Below are positions 1 through 8,589 of a stretch of DNA of 64,000 bases, piece after piece (position 1 is the stretch's first letter; each line of letters starts with the position of its first letter). The position numbers were made by a program, and so were the translations under genes. The notes under the pieces are model-generated. The model made no database searches. It was not told the origin of the DNA and saw only the letters and a program-made list of their open reading frames with translations. Where the stretch lies: contig NZ_UUPU01000020.1 of NCBI RefSeq assembly GCF_900591205.1, positions 97,472 through 161,471 on the forward strand, in the 5' to 3' direction. The DNA comes from Pseudomonas viridiflava. Its GTDB lineage: Bacteria; Pseudomonadota; Gammaproteobacteria; Pseudomonadales; Pseudomonadaceae.

Positions 1-647
1 GCGTGGCGGGAATCATCCTGTCGCCGGTGTCGGATGAGCCGAGCTACCAGCCTGACTACCTCGAACGCCTGGGTAACGGCAAAACCCCGGTGGTGCTGCT
101 CGATCGCACGCTCCATGACAGCCCGTTCAGCCGCGTGGTGCTCGACAACTACCACAGCGGCATCCAGGCTGCGCACTACCTGCTGCGCCAGACGCCTGCG
201 CTCAAGCGCCTGCTGGTGCTGACCGGCCCCGAGCATTCACGCATCACGGTGGAGCGCCTCAAGGGCTTGCGCGAGGTGCTGGCCGAACATCCCCAGGTGC
301 AGGTCGAAGTGCAGGCCGGCGACTACACGCTGATGCCCTCCTACCTGCACACCCTCGACTACCTCGCCGAGCACTCGGCGCCGGACGCGATCATGGGCTT
401 CAATCAATTGATCACCCTGGGCGCCCTGCGCGCGTTGCGCATGCACAACATCCCCCACGACAGCCTGACCATCTGCGGCATCGACCGCCTGCCCTTCGCC
501 GATATCTTCGGCGTGCCGATCGCCTGCGTTGCCCACGATGCTTCGCTGGCCGGCAGCAGCGCGGTCCGCCTGCTGCTCGATCACCTCGAAGACCCGTACA
601 AACCACGGGACAAGGTGGTGATCGCCGGCAAGCTGGAAAACGGCTAG
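1..647 (+). CDS. LacI-family transcriptional regulator, C-terminal part (5' end outside window)
   Basis: The reading frame is open from the window edge, and about 214 codons of the effector-binding region are present. The visible part is the periplasmic-binding-protein-like domain of LacI/GalR repressors (GIILSP near the start, TPVVLLDR, NYHSGIQAAHYLL, a VLTGPEHSRITVERLKG strand-helix, CGIDRLPFADIFGVP and a final ASLAGSSAVRLLLDHLE helix). The N-terminal helix-turn-helix lies outside the window. It converges with the SDR gene, overlapping it by 4 bp. Because a LacI-type palindrome lies upstream of the sugar-binding-protein gene at 7650-7669, this is probably the local repressor of the polyol operon; that link is inferred. 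Confidence 0.9.
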   Translation, partial: VAGIILSPVSDEPSYQPDYLERLGNGKTPVVLLDRTLHDSPFSRVVLDNYHSGIQAAHYLLRQTPALKRLLVLTGPEHSRITVERLKGLREVLAEHPQVQVEVQAGDYTLMPSYLHTLDYLAEHSAPDAIMGFNQLITLGALRALRMHNIPHDSLTICGIDRLPFADIFGVPIACVAHDASLAGSSAVRLLLDHLEDPYKPRDKVVIAGKLENG

Positions 648-1375
648 CGGCTGGTGTAGCCGCCGTCGATAGGCAGGCTGACACCGCTGATCATGCTGGC
701 GGCGTTGCTCAACAGGAACAATACCGGCAAGGCCACTTCTGCGGTTTCGGCAAAACGCCCCAGCGGAATGGCCGCCAGCGCCGGATCGCGCTTGGCCGGG
801 TCAGACCAGGCCATGGTTGCCATCGGCGTGAGCGTGACCGTGGGGTTGACGCTGTTGACGCGAATGCCGAACCGGCCCCACTCGGCGCACTGCACGCGGG
901 TGATCGCATCCAGCGCGGCCTTGGAGGCGCAGTAGGCCAGGTGATCATCCAGCGCCACCAACGCGGCTTGGCTGGAGACGTTGACGATGCTGCCGGCGAT
1001 TTGCGCTTCGATCATTTTTGTCGCGACACGGCTGGCCACCTGGGCGGCGGCGCGGGCGTTGACCTGCATCACCTGATCGAAGGCTTCGGCGCTGATCGCG
1101 GTGGCGGGCTCAAGGCGCGAGATCCCGGCGCAGTTGACCAGGCCGTGCAGCGACGGCAGATTCTGCAGGGCTTTGTCGAGGGCGGCGCTGTCGGCGATGT
1201 CCAGGCACAGGGTGTGGCAGCCGAGTTGGGCCAGGGCCTGCGCGTCGCGGCCCAGGGCGAAGACTTCGGCGCCGCTGGCGATCAGTTGCAGGGCGATTTC
1301 GCGACCGATGCCGCTGGTGGCACCGGTGACAAGGATGCGCTGGCGAGTGAAGTTGAAGATCGTGGTCATGGTCAT
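644..1375 (-). CDS. SDR family oxidoreductase (sugar/polyol dehydrogenase type)
   Basis: A classical short-chain dehydrogenase of about 243 residues. It has the TGATSGIG cofactor loop near residue 15, NCAG in place of the usual NNAG, and the catalytic Ser with YCASK (Tyr/Lys) around residue 150. The C-terminal GVSLPIDGGYTSR is typical of sugar alcohol and carbonyl reductases such as L-xylulose reductase or D-threitol dehydrogenase. Three possible starts lie in a row (GTG-ACC-ATG-ACC-ATG); I chose the first ATG because a GGA lies about 9 bases upstream. It is the last gene of the minus-strand polyol locus and is separated from the kinase by a REP pair. The substrate cannot be read from sequence. 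Confidence 0.9.
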   Translation of the reverse strand: MTMTTIFNFTRQRILVTGATSGIGREIALQLIASGAEVFALGRDAQALAQLGCHTLCLDIADSAALDKALQNLPSLHGLVNCAGISRLEPATAISAEAFDQVMQVNARAAAQVASRVATKMIEAQIAGSIVNVSSQAALVALDDHLAYCASKAALDAITRVQCAEWGRFGIRVNSVNPTVTLTPMATMAWSDPAKRDPALAAIPLGRFAETAEVALPVLFLLSNAASMISGVSLPIDGGYTSR

Positions 1376-1406
1376 GGTCACTATTCCATAGACAATGAAG
1401 ATCCCC

Positions 1407-1493
1407 GTGGGAGCTGGCTTGCCTGTGATAGCGCAGTGTCAGCCCGCTCATTTGCCGCTGGTACACCGCCGTCGCAGACAAGCCAGCTCCCAC
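1407..1493. repeat. REP-type inverted pair (GGGAGCTGGCTTGCC family)
   Basis: Two inverted REP-like halves face each other: GTGGGAGCTGGCTTGCCTG on the left and GACAAGCCAGCTCCCAC on the right, with about 50 bp between. The same family recurs at 7738-7824, 31637-31723 and, as single halves, at 49541-49635. It sits between the kinase and the SDR of the same operon, so it may stabilise or attenuate the transcript. Confidence 0.8.
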
Positions 1494-1509
1494 ATTGGGT
1501 GGTGTTGGA

Positions 1510-3054
1510 TCAGGTGGTTTGCAGGTTATGCATGATCGGTTTCAGCGCCGGATACAGCTTCAGGTATTCGCCGAACGCACGGTCATACGCCTCGACGTTT
1601 TGCGCCTTGGGTTCAGCCCGCAACGCCAGTTGCACCCAGCCCTTGTCCATTTCCCCGTCGCTCACCAGCCCCACTGTGTGTGCCGCCAGCAACGCCGCGC
1701 CCAATGCCGCTTCCACCTCCTGCACGATGGTGTACACCGGATACCGCGTGACATCCGCGATGATCTGCATCCACAGGTCCGAATGGCTCGCGCCGCCCAC
1801 CACGATCAGCCGTGGGTCCAACGAATGCGCGCAACGGGTGCCCGCCTCGATGTTGTGGCGCAGGGCAAAACTCACCCCTTCCAGCACGGCGCGGTACAGA
1901 TGGATACGGCTGTGGTAGAGGTTCAACCCGACAAAACTGCCACTGGCGCGGTCGTCCCATACCGGGCTGCGTTCGCCCATCAGGTACGGCAGGAACAGCA
2001 AGCCTTCGCTGCCGGCCGGGATCTGCATCGCACGCTGTTCCAGCAACACCAGGCTGTCCTGCCCGCTGGCCCTGGCCTGTTGCTCTTCGGCCTGGCAGAA
2101 CTGCTCGCGAAACCAGCTCACCGACGCCCCGGCGGTGATCGCGCCGCCGAAGATGTAGAGGTCGCGGTGACCGTTGTAGACGTGAGGAAAACTCACCAGC
2201 CCGTGACGCGCATCCACGTGCTGGTTCAGGTAGCCCCAGCACATGCTGGTGCCGATCATCGCCACATGGTTGCCCGGCTGCGTAACGCCCGCCGCCAGAG
2301 TCGCCATGGCCGCATCCACGCCGCCCGCGAGGATCGGCATGCCCGCCTGCAGGCCCAGGCGCGTGGCCCAGTTGTCCAGCAGGCCGCCCACCACCTCACC
2401 GGAATGCACCAGGCGCTCGGGCATCATTGCCAGCGGTATGCCCAGTGCCTCGAGCATCGCGCTGGACCAGCCGCGCTGCGCCACATCGTAGACACCGCCG
2501 ATATTGCCGGCGCTGCTATGGTCCACCGCCAACTCGCCGGTGAGGCACCAGTTGATATAGCTGTTGGGCGGTAGCAGGTAGCGGGTGTTGGCCCACACCT
2601 GCGGCTGGTGCTGCTTGAGCCAGAGCATTTTGGTGAAGCCGTAGTAGCTGTCGACCGAGTTGCCGGTGACCGCGAACAGCCGCTCCAGGTCCACATGCTC
2701 ACGCACCCACGCCACCTGCTCGCCGGCGCGCCTGTCCATCCAGATCAGGCATGGGTGCAGCGGTGTGATCTGCGCATCCACCGCAATCCCCGAGCCGCCG
2801 TACAGACTGCTGATGCACAGCGCCTTGACCTGCTGCGCCGCGACGCCGGCCTTGGCCATGCACTGCGCCACGCAGGTCTCGACGGCATCCAGCCAGACCT
2901 GCGGCCATTGTTCGGCCCAGCGCACTTTCGGGGTATCCACGCGATACCCCTGGCTGTGCTGGGCGATGATCCTACCTTGACCATCGACCAGCAACGCCTT
3001 GGTGCTCTGGGTTCCAATATCGACCCCCATCACGTAATTCAGCGCATTATTCAC
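1510..3054 (-). CDS. FGGY-family carbohydrate kinase
   Basis: 514 residues, the normal length for FGGY kinases, which phosphorylate a ketose or polyol with ATP in the cytoplasm. The N-terminal phosphate loop GVDIGTQSTKALL (residues about 9-21), the sugar-domain GGVDAAMATLAAG stretch, the ATP-domain GGASHSDLWMQIIADV near residue 425 and a terminal GAALLAA helix are all present. It resembles xylulose and ribulokinase relatives, but the substrate is not determined. The start overlaps the end of the upstream dehydrogenase by 8 bp, so the two are probably translationally coupled. The product of the dehydrogenase (a ketose) is the likely substrate. Confidence 0.9.
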   Translation of the reverse strand: MNNALNYVMGVDIGTQSTKALLVDGQGRIIAQHSQGYRVDTPKVRWAEQWPQVWLDAVETCVAQCMAKAGVAAQQVKALCISSLYGGSGIAVDAQITPLHPCLIWMDRRAGEQVAWVREHVDLERLFAVTGNSVDSYYGFTKMLWLKQHQPQVWANTRYLLPPNSYINWCLTGELAVDHSSAGNIGGVYDVAQRGWSSAMLEALGIPLAMMPERLVHSGEVVGGLLDNWATRLGLQAGMPILAGGVDAAMATLAAGVTQPGNHVAMIGTSMCWGYLNQHVDARHGLVSFPHVYNGHRDLYIFGGAITAGASVSWFREQFCQAEEQQARASGQDSLVLLEQRAMQIPAGSEGLLFLPYLMGERSPVWDDRASGSFVGLNLYHSRIHLYRAVLEGVSFALRHNIEAGTRCAHSLDPRLIVVGGASHSDLWMQIIADVTRYPVYTIVQEVEAALGAALLAAHTVGLVSDGEMDKGWVQLALRAEPKAQNVEAYDRAFGEYLKLYPALKPIMHNLQTT

Positions 3055-4138
3055 GGGGCAGAACCACCGGTTTCAACAGCACCTTGATCGACTTGGTCGA
3101 GTTGGCCAACTCAAACGCTTCGGCAAAGTTATCCAGCGGGAAGTCATGGGTGACGATGCCTTTGGAGGTCACCAGGCCGCGCTCGAACAGGTCGATGGCG
3201 ATCGGGTAGCAATACGGGCCGAGGTGCGCCCCGCGTACGTCCAGCTCCTTGCGGTCGCCAATGATCGACCAGTCGACGCTGGTCTCGGCGCCAAACACAC
3301 TGAACTCGACAAAACGCCCCAGCTTGCGGATCAGGTCCAGGCCCTGGGTGACGCCGGCCGGTACGCCGGTGGTCTCGATGTAGACATCGCAGCCATAGTT
3401 GTCGGTGAGGCCGTTGATGATTGCGCGGGCGTTGTCGCGCGACGGGTTGATCACCACATCGGCGCCGAATTTTTTCGCCAGCTCCAGGCGTTCGTCGACC
3501 ATGTCGATCACCACCAGTTTCTTCGGCGTCTTCAACGCGGCGACCTGGACCATGCACAGCCCGAGGGTGCCGGCGCCGGCGATCACTACCACATCGTCGA
3601 GCTGGATATCGCCACGGTTGACGGTATGGATCGAACACGCCATCGGCTCCACCAATGCCGAGTCTTCCAGCGACACCGACTCGGGAATCTTGTGCACGAT
3701 GGCGGTCTTGGGGATGCGCATGTACTGGGCCATGCCACCTTCGGCCACTTCACGCTGGAAGCCGAAGATGTTGTGCACTTCGCACATCCAGTACTTGCCG
3801 GATTTGCAAAAGCGACACTTGCCGCAGGGCACGATCTGCTCGGCGATCACCTTGTCGCCTACCGCGACTTCGAAGTGCTCTTCGGCGCCCTCGCCCGCTT
3901 CCACCACATAACCGAAAAACTCGTGCCCCGGCACCACCGGTGCCTTGACCCACGGGTTGTCGCCGCCCCAGAACATCGCAGCGCCGGAGTGGCATTTGCA
4001 ATCACTGGCGCAGATGCCACAGGCGGCGATACGAATCACCAGTTCGTTGGGACGGGCCCGGGGTTTGCCGATGCGTTCCAGGCGATAGTCTTTGGGGCCG
4101 TGGCAAACGACGGCTTGCATGTCGGTGTGCTTGTCCAT
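3047..4138 (-). CDS. Zinc-dependent polyol dehydrogenase, erythritol/L-threitol dehydrogenase-like
   Basis: A medium-chain dehydrogenase of 363 residues. It has the catalytic zinc motif CGICASD (residues about 37-43) and PGHEFFGYV, a structural-zinc cysteine group CGKCRFCKSGKYWMC near residue 110, and the Rossmann loop GAGTLGLCMVQ near residue 187. From memory of the family, the long insertion after CASDCKCHSGAAMF resembles proteins annotated as erythritol/L-threitol dehydrogenases; sorbitol or ribitol dehydrogenase would be the alternatives. It is followed by the FGGY kinase, so a polyol-to-ketose-to-ketose-phosphate route is likely. Confidence is high for the family and moderate for the substrate. 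Confidence 0.88.
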   Translation of the reverse strand: MDKHTDMQAVVCHGPKDYRLERIGKPRARPNELVIRIAACGICASDCKCHSGAAMFWGGDNPWVKAPVVPGHEFFGYVVEAGEGAEEHFEVAVGDKVIAEQIVPCGKCRFCKSGKYWMCEVHNIFGFQREVAEGGMAQYMRIPKTAIVHKIPESVSLEDSALVEPMACSIHTVNRGDIQLDDVVVIAGAGTLGLCMVQVAALKTPKKLVVIDMVDERLELAKKFGADVVINPSRDNARAIINGLTDNYGCDVYIETTGVPAGVTQGLDLIRKLGRFVEFSVFGAETSVDWSIIGDRKELDVRGAHLGPYCYPIAIDLFERGLVTSKGIVTHDFPLDNFAEAFELANSTKSIKVLLKPVVLPRE

Positions 4139-4160
4139 GGTGTTCGGTCCTGTGTTGAGT

Positions 4161-5153
4161 TTATTTATGGCGCTGACGGCTGATAAAGATCGCCAGCAAA
4201 ATGATCCCGCCCTTGATCACGCTCTGGACGTAGGGCGAGACTCCGAGCATGTTCAGTCCGTTATTCAATACGCCGAGCAGCATGGCGCCGAGCAAGGTGC
4301 CGACGATCACGCCGCGCCCGCCGGCAATCGACGCACCGCCGAGTACCACGGCAGCAATCGCATCCAGTTCGAACGACACGCCAGCATTCGGCTGGCCGCT
4401 CATCAGGCGCGAGGTGAGTACCAGCCCGGCAATTGCCGCCGTCAGGCCGCTGATGCCGTACACCAGCAGCTTGAAGCGCGCTGCACGCACGCCGGACAAA
4501 CGCACCGCTTCTTCATTGCCGCCGATGGCGTAGATGTAGCGACCGATACGCGTGTGCTGCAGCAGCACATAGGCCGCGGCGTAGGTGATCAACATGATCA
4601 GGATCGGCACTTCAATGCCGAACAGGCTCTGGCGCCCGAAGAAGCCGAACCACTCCGGCAGCCCGGAAATCGGGTAGCCGTCGGTGTACATCAGGCCCAG
4701 GCCACGGGCGATGCCCATGGTCGCCAGGGTGACGATGATCGGCGGCATGTGCAGGTACGCGACGAACAGCCCGTTGCCGATGCCGAAGGCCACGCCAACC
4801 AACATCCCTGCGCCAATCGCCAGGCCGGGCGGCAGGCCCGCGACCATCAAACCGGCCGTGAGCGTGCCGGACAACGCCATCACCGGCCCCACCGACAAGT
4901 CGATGCCGCCGGTGAGAATCACGCAGGTCATGCCCACCGCGATAATCGCGTTGATCGACACCTGGCGTGCGATGTTCGACAGGTTGCTGGTGGTCAGAAA
5001 GGTGTCGCTGGCAAGGATCATCACCAGGGTCACCACCACCAGCCCCACGAACGGATAGAACGCCGGCGAGCGCACCAGCCGCGCCAGGTTCAGGCGCAGC
5101 CAGCTGTTATCGCCGGTACTAATGGACGTATTCACTTGAGCCCCCTGTTGCAT
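4161..5153 (-). CDS. Sugar ABC transporter permease (RbsC/YjfF type)
   Basis: A multi-pass inner-membrane protein of about 330 residues with the BPD_transp_2 pattern. The [22 protein letters not shown] and IPGL-like [22 protein letters not shown] cytoplasmic loops are diagnostic of ribose/xylose/galactose-type permeases. The longest frame starts at 5204, but I prefer the ATG at 5153, preceded by AAGAGG, because the longer version would add an unrelated cationic tail. A GTG at 5135 with AGGGGG upstream is also plausible. It overlaps the ATPase gene by about 35 bp and forms the channel for the importer encoded at 4161-7614. Confidence 0.92.
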   Translation of the reverse strand: MQQGAQVNTSISTGDNSWLRLNLARLVRSPAFYPFVGLVVVTLVMILASDTFLTTSNLSNIARQVSINAIIAVGMTCVILTGGIDLSVGPVMALSGTLTAGLMVAGLPPGLAIGAGMLVGVAFGIGNGLFVAYLHMPPIIVTLATMGIARGLGLMYTDGYPISGLPEWFGFFGRQSLFGIEVPILIMLITYAAAYVLLQHTRIGRYIYAIGGNEEAVRLSGVRAARFKLLVYGISGLTAAIAGLVLTSRLMSGQPNAGVSFELDAIAAVVLGGASIAGGRGVIVGTLLGAMLLGVLNNGLNMLGVSPYVQSVIKGGIILLAIFISRQRHK

Positions 5154-6627
5154 GGCGCATGACCTCTTGAGGATTGACGGCGGACGCTTCCAGCAGCTTG
5201 ACAATGGCGCCCTTGTGGAACACGGCGACGCGGTCGCACATGCCGATGACTTCCGGCAGTTCGGAGGAAATCATGATGATTGCGTAGCCCTGTTCGGTGA
5301 GGTTGCGCATCAGCGCGTAGATCTGCGCCTTGGCCCCCACGTCGATGCCACGGGTGGGTTCATCGAACACCAGCACGTCGCAGTGGTGGTTGATCCAGCG
5401 TGCGATCACGACCTTTTGCTGATTGCCGCCGCTGAGGTTGAACACCCGGCTTTCGCTGCTGGGCGCCTTGATCGACAGTTGTTTCATCAAGCCCTCGACA
5501 CTCGCGCATTCGCGGCTTTTGTCGATCAGGCCCGAGGCGTTCTGGTACTTGGGCAGGTTGTTCAGCGAGATGTTTTCACGAATGCTGAAATCGGTGATCA
5601 GCCCTTCGCTCTTGCGGCTTTCCGGGAGTAGACCGATGCCATGGGCCAGGGCCTGAGCCGGGTCATCGAGGCTGATTTTTTCGCCGCGCAGCCACACGTC
5701 TTTGCTCACCGACGGCAGCGCGCCCATCATGCCCAACGCCAGTTCAGTACGGCCGGAACCGACCAACCCGGCAAAGCCGAGGATCTCGCCCTTGTGCAGT
5801 TGGAAGCTGTTGTGCGGGCCGTTGCGCACCAGCTGGATGTCCTTGACCTCCAGCAACAGCGGGCCGCGTGCGCGGGTCGGCTTGGGCGGAAAACTGCATT
5901 CCAGACGACGTCCGACCATCATCTCGACCAAACGGTCGATGTCGCTGTCGGCCACGTTTGTGACGCCCACATTTGTACCGTCGCGCAACACGCTGATGCG
6001 GTCACATACCTGGAAAATCTCTTCCAGGTGATGGGAGATAAAGATCACCGCCACGCCTTGGCGCTTGAGCTCGCGCATGATCTCGAACAGCAACTCGGCT
6101 TCGCTCGGCGTCAGGGTTGCGGTGGGCTCATCCAATACCAGCAGGCGCGCATCCAGGGCCAGTGCCTTGGCGATTTCGACAAACTGCTGTTCGGCCACAC
6201 TCAAGTGCTTGACCGCGCATTGCAGGTCGATGGTCACGCCCAGGCGCTTGAACAAAGCCTCGGATGCCTCGACCATTTCGCGCTTGCGCAGCAGGCCAAA
6301 GCGGTTGCTCAACTCGTGGCCGAGGAAGATGTTTTCCACCGCCGTGAGGTAGGGAATCAGGCTGAATTCCTGGAACACAATGCCGATGCCGGCGGCAATC
6401 GCATCACGGTAGGTCGCGAATTGCTGCGCCTGGCCGTCGATCAGGATCTGGCCTTCGTCTTGATGCTCGACGCCGCCAAGGATTTTCATCAGGGTCGATT
6501 TGCCCGCGCCATTTTCCCCGAGCAGGGCATGGATCTCGCCGCGCTCGACTTGCAGGTTGATGGACTTGAGGGCCTGTACGCCCGGGTATCGCTTACAGAT
6601 GTTTTCCAGCTTCAGAAGACTGCTCAT
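5119..6627 (-). CDS. Sugar ABC transporter ATP-binding protein (RbsA type, two ABC domains)
   Basis: 502 residues with two fused nucleotide-binding domains. The first has Walker [10 protein letters not shown] (about residue 38), a degenerate signature [15 protein letters not shown] and Walker [12 protein letters not shown]. The second has a degenerate Walker A (GLVGSGRTE), an intact signature [14 protein letters not shown] and Walker [13 protein letters not shown]. This asymmetric arrangement is the rule for the RbsA/XylG/MglA family. It energises the adjacent permease and is 64 bp downstream of the binding-protein gene, with a hairpin in the gap. Confidence 0.95.
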   Translation of the reverse strand: MSSLLKLENICKRYPGVQALKSINLQVERGEIHALLGENGAGKSTLMKILGGVEHQDEGQILIDGQAQQFATYRDAIAAGIGIVFQEFSLIPYLTAVENIFLGHELSNRFGLLRKREMVEASEALFKRLGVTIDLQCAVKHLSVAEQQFVEIAKALALDARLLVLDEPTATLTPSEAELLFEIMRELKRQGVAVIFISHHLEEIFQVCDRISVLRDGTNVGVTNVADSDIDRLVEMMVGRRLECSFPPKPTRARGPLLLEVKDIQLVRNGPHNSFQLHKGEILGFAGLVGSGRTELALGMMGALPSVSKDVWLRGEKISLDDPAQALAHGIGLLPESRKSEGLITDFSIRENISLNNLPKYQNASGLIDKSRECASVEGLMKQLSIKAPSSESRVFNLSGGNQQKVVIARWINHHCDVLVFDEPTRGIDVGAKAQIYALMRNLTEQGYAIIMISSELPEVIGMCDRVAVFHKGAIVKLLEASAVNPQEVMRHATGGSSEYVH

Positions 6628-6660
6628 ACCGCCGACCTCACTTTCAGAAGGATGACCTGA

Positions 6661-6681
6661 GCCCCACGGTTTGCGTGGGGC
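6661..6681 (-). other. Intercistronic hairpin downstream of the binding-protein gene
   Basis: GCCCCACG and CGTGGGGC pair perfectly around a 5-base loop. It sits between the binding-protein gene and the ATPase gene of the same operon. There is no T-run after it on the minus strand, so it is more likely a 3'-end stabiliser or partial attenuator giving excess binding protein than a full terminator. Confidence 0.6.
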
Positions 6682-6690
6682 CCGGGTGAT

Positions 6691-7614
6691 TTACCAGCTG
6701 AAATCCTTGGCCTTGGCCTGGTCGATCAACGTGATGTCCACCGGGATGGTGGCCGGCACTTGCGAACCCCACTTCTTGGCCAGGGCGATGCCCAGGGCGA
6801 GGCGGATCTGATCGCGAGGGTATTGGGCGGAGGTGGCGATGAATTTGCTGCCGGGTTTCTGGATCGCCTTGATCGCTTCCGGCGCGCCGTCGACGCTGAC
6901 CAGTTTCACGTCCAGGCCGCTGGCTTCAATGGCCGAGAGCGCACCGAGCGAGCCGTTGTCATTCACGCTGAAAATGCCCTTGAGGGTAGGCTGGGCCTGC
7001 AGCATGTTTTCGGTGACGGTCAGTGCCTGGTCACGTTCCTGCTTGCCGTTCTGGATGCTCACGATCTTGATGTCCGGATGCTTGGCCACGGCTTCCTTGC
7101 AACCGCGTACGCGCTCCAGGATCGGCACCACGGCAATGCCGTCGAGGATGGCGATATTGCCCTTGTCGCCGATGTGCTTGGCCAGGTATTCACAGGCTTG
7201 GAAACCGGCGTCGAAGTTCTTCGAGCCGACGAAGGAATCCAGCGGCCCCTCCGCCTGGGCATCCACCGCCACCACCACGACACCGGCAGCATGGGCGGAC
7301 TTGACGGCCGATTGCACGCCAACCGAATCGGTGGGGTTGATCAGCAGGATATCAATGCCTTTTTGCAGCATGTCTTCCACATCGCTGACCTGCTTGGACA
7401 CGTCGTGGCGGGCGTCGGTGATGATCAACTTCGCGCCGATGCTCGCGCCCGCTTCTTCAAGGGCGTTTTTCATGGTGACGAAATAGGGGTTGTTGATTTC
7501 CTGGAAGGACGCGCCGATGCGGATCGGTTTGGCAGCGTCGGCGAAGGCCGGGGAAACAGTGCCGAGGGTGATGCTTACAGCCAATAAACACAGGGTTTTC
7601 GGGAGCATTTTCAT
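6691..7614 (-). CDS. Sugar/polyol ABC transporter substrate-binding protein (RbsB type)
   Basis: 307 residues from the ATG at 7614. A signal peptide runs to about residue 24 (MKMLPKTLCLLAVSITLG followed by SPAFA-DAA), then a type-I periplasmic binding fold (PIRIGASFQEINNPYFVTMKN, LLINPTDSVGVQSAVK, GDKGNIAILDG, GIFSVNDNGSLGALSAIE). The frame remains open to 7704, but that extension crosses the operator and has no signal-peptide logic, so I rejected it. It is the first gene of the importer operon and lies directly downstream of the LacI-type palindrome. The ligand is presumably a polyol or sugar given the dehydrogenase and kinase. Confidence 0.93.
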   Translation of the reverse strand: MKMLPKTLCLLAVSITLGTVSPAFADAAKPIRIGASFQEINNPYFVTMKNALEEAGASIGAKLIITDARHDVSKQVSDVEDMLQKGIDILLINPTDSVGVQSAVKSAHAAGVVVVAVDAQAEGPLDSFVGSKNFDAGFQACEYLAKHIGDKGNIAILDGIAVVPILERVRGCKEAVAKHPDIKIVSIQNGKQERDQALTVTENMLQAQPTLKGIFSVNDNGSLGALSAIEASGLDVKLVSVDGAPEAIKAIQKPGSKFIATSAQYPRDQIRLALGIALAKKWGSQVPATIPVDITLIDQAKAKDFSW

Positions 7615-7649
7615 GGCGTGGGTCTCTGTTTTGTTTTTATTTTTAGAGC

Positions 7650-7669
7650 AAATGTTATCGTTAACATTT
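7650..7669. promoter_or_regulatory. LacI-family operator upstream of the polyol transport operon
   Basis: AAATGTTATCGTTAACATTT is a perfect inverted repeat with 8-bp arms around TCGT and has the central CG typical of LacI/GalR operators. It lies 36 bp upstream of the binding-protein start codon, a position suited to repression. The probable ligand is the repressor at 1-647. Confidence 0.8.
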
Positions 7670-7737
7670 TGCGAGAAGCTAGCAAGGAAACGAGGGGTGT
7701 GCAAGCCCCCACTGGTCGCCTCGGGTTACGCGGTCAA

Positions 7738-7824
7738 TGTGGGAGCTGGCTTGCCTGCGATGCAGACACTTCGCGGTATCAAGCACAGCGAGTGGATGCC
7801 ATCGCAGGCAAGCCAGCTCCCACA
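7738..7824. repeat. REP-type inverted pair
   Basis: TGTGGGAGCTGGCTTGCCTG and CAGGCAAGCCAGCTCCCACA face each other with about 47 bp between them, including a smaller inner match (GCGATGCAGAC / GGATGCCATCGC). It lies between the divergently transcribed polyol operon and the hydroxylase gene. Same family as 1407-1493 and 31637-31723. Confidence 0.85.
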
Positions 7825-7911
7825 GCGGTTTCATGCGCAGTGCAAAAACTCGCACATTTCCCACCACCAACTAAGCTCAGCCTCCAACAAAAAAACATCG
7901 AGCAGCCTGGC

Positions 7912-8589
7912 ATGGCCCACCCCACCGAGACCTTTCGCGCCCGCTACCGCGCAGCCGTCAGCCGCCGTTACAACCCCTGGCTGCACGCCGGTTTCGTGCT
8001 CGGCTATGGCATGCTGTGCATCGCCCTGGCCTGGTCTGCCACGGCGCAGATCACTGCACTGCAATGGCTGACGGTGCCCGTGACCCTGCTGTTCTTCAAC
8101 CTGTGCATTTACCTCGTGCACCGCCACCTCGGCCATCACAAACACCGCTTGGCGCGGCTGTTTTATGCCCGCCACACCGGCGATCACCACAGCTTTTTTA
8201 CCCCCGGCCACATGACCTACGACAGCCCAGGGGACTGGCGGGTAATCCTGTTCCCTGCCTGGCTGATCGTGCTGCACAGCCTGGCGATCACCCTCCCCGC
8301 CTGGTGGCTGCTCAAGCACCTGAGCCCGAATGTGGCCGGGCTGTTTGCCGGGTGCATGCTCCTGGGATATTTACTTTACGAAGTGTTTCACGCCTGCGAG
8401 CACCTGCCTGCCGAACATCCGGTGGCGCGCTTGCCGTGGATTCGCCAGATGCACCAACTGCATGCGCTGCATCACCGTCGCGAGCTGATGCAGGGGCGCA
8501 ATTTCAATATCGTCCTCCCCTTGATGGATTATCTGTTCGGCACCCTGCACTGGGAACCGGGCCCCAACGACCACCAGGAATCGTCATGA
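7912..8589 (+). CDS. Fatty acid hydroxylase / sterol desaturase superfamily membrane protein
   Basis: 225 residues. There are several hydrophobic segments (about 25-45, 50-70, 110-130, 140-160) and the histidine clusters of the di-iron superfamily: HRHLGHH near residue 68, HTGDHH near 88, HACEH near 158 and HALHH near 187. The frame is open much further upstream, but that part crosses the REP pair, so I took the first ATG that gives a sensible membrane protein; its ribosome site is weak. It would hydroxylate or desaturate a lipid in the inner membrane. The stop overlaps the next start (ATGA), indicating coupling. Confidence 0.85.
   Translation: MAHPTETFRARYRAAVSRRYNPWLHAGFVLGYGMLCIALAWSATAQITALQWLTVPVTLLFFNLCIYLVHRHLGHHKHRLARLFYARHTGDHHSFFTPGHMTYDSPGDWRVILFPAWLIVLHSLAITLPAWWLLKHLSPNVAGLFAGCMLLGYLLYEVFHACEHLPAEHPVARLPWIRQMHQLHALHHRRELMQGRNFNIVLPLMDYLFGTLHWEPGPNDHQESS

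Noticed and set aside
3146..4183. Plus-strand frame of 345 codons opposite the zinc dehydrogenase
   Set aside because: The dehydrogenase on the minus strand has all zinc and cofactor motifs; the plus-strand product has none.
5154..5204. Longer N-terminus for the sugar permease
   Set aside because: It would add a cationic tail inside the ATPase coding region; ATG 5153 or GTG 5135 both have better ribosome sites.
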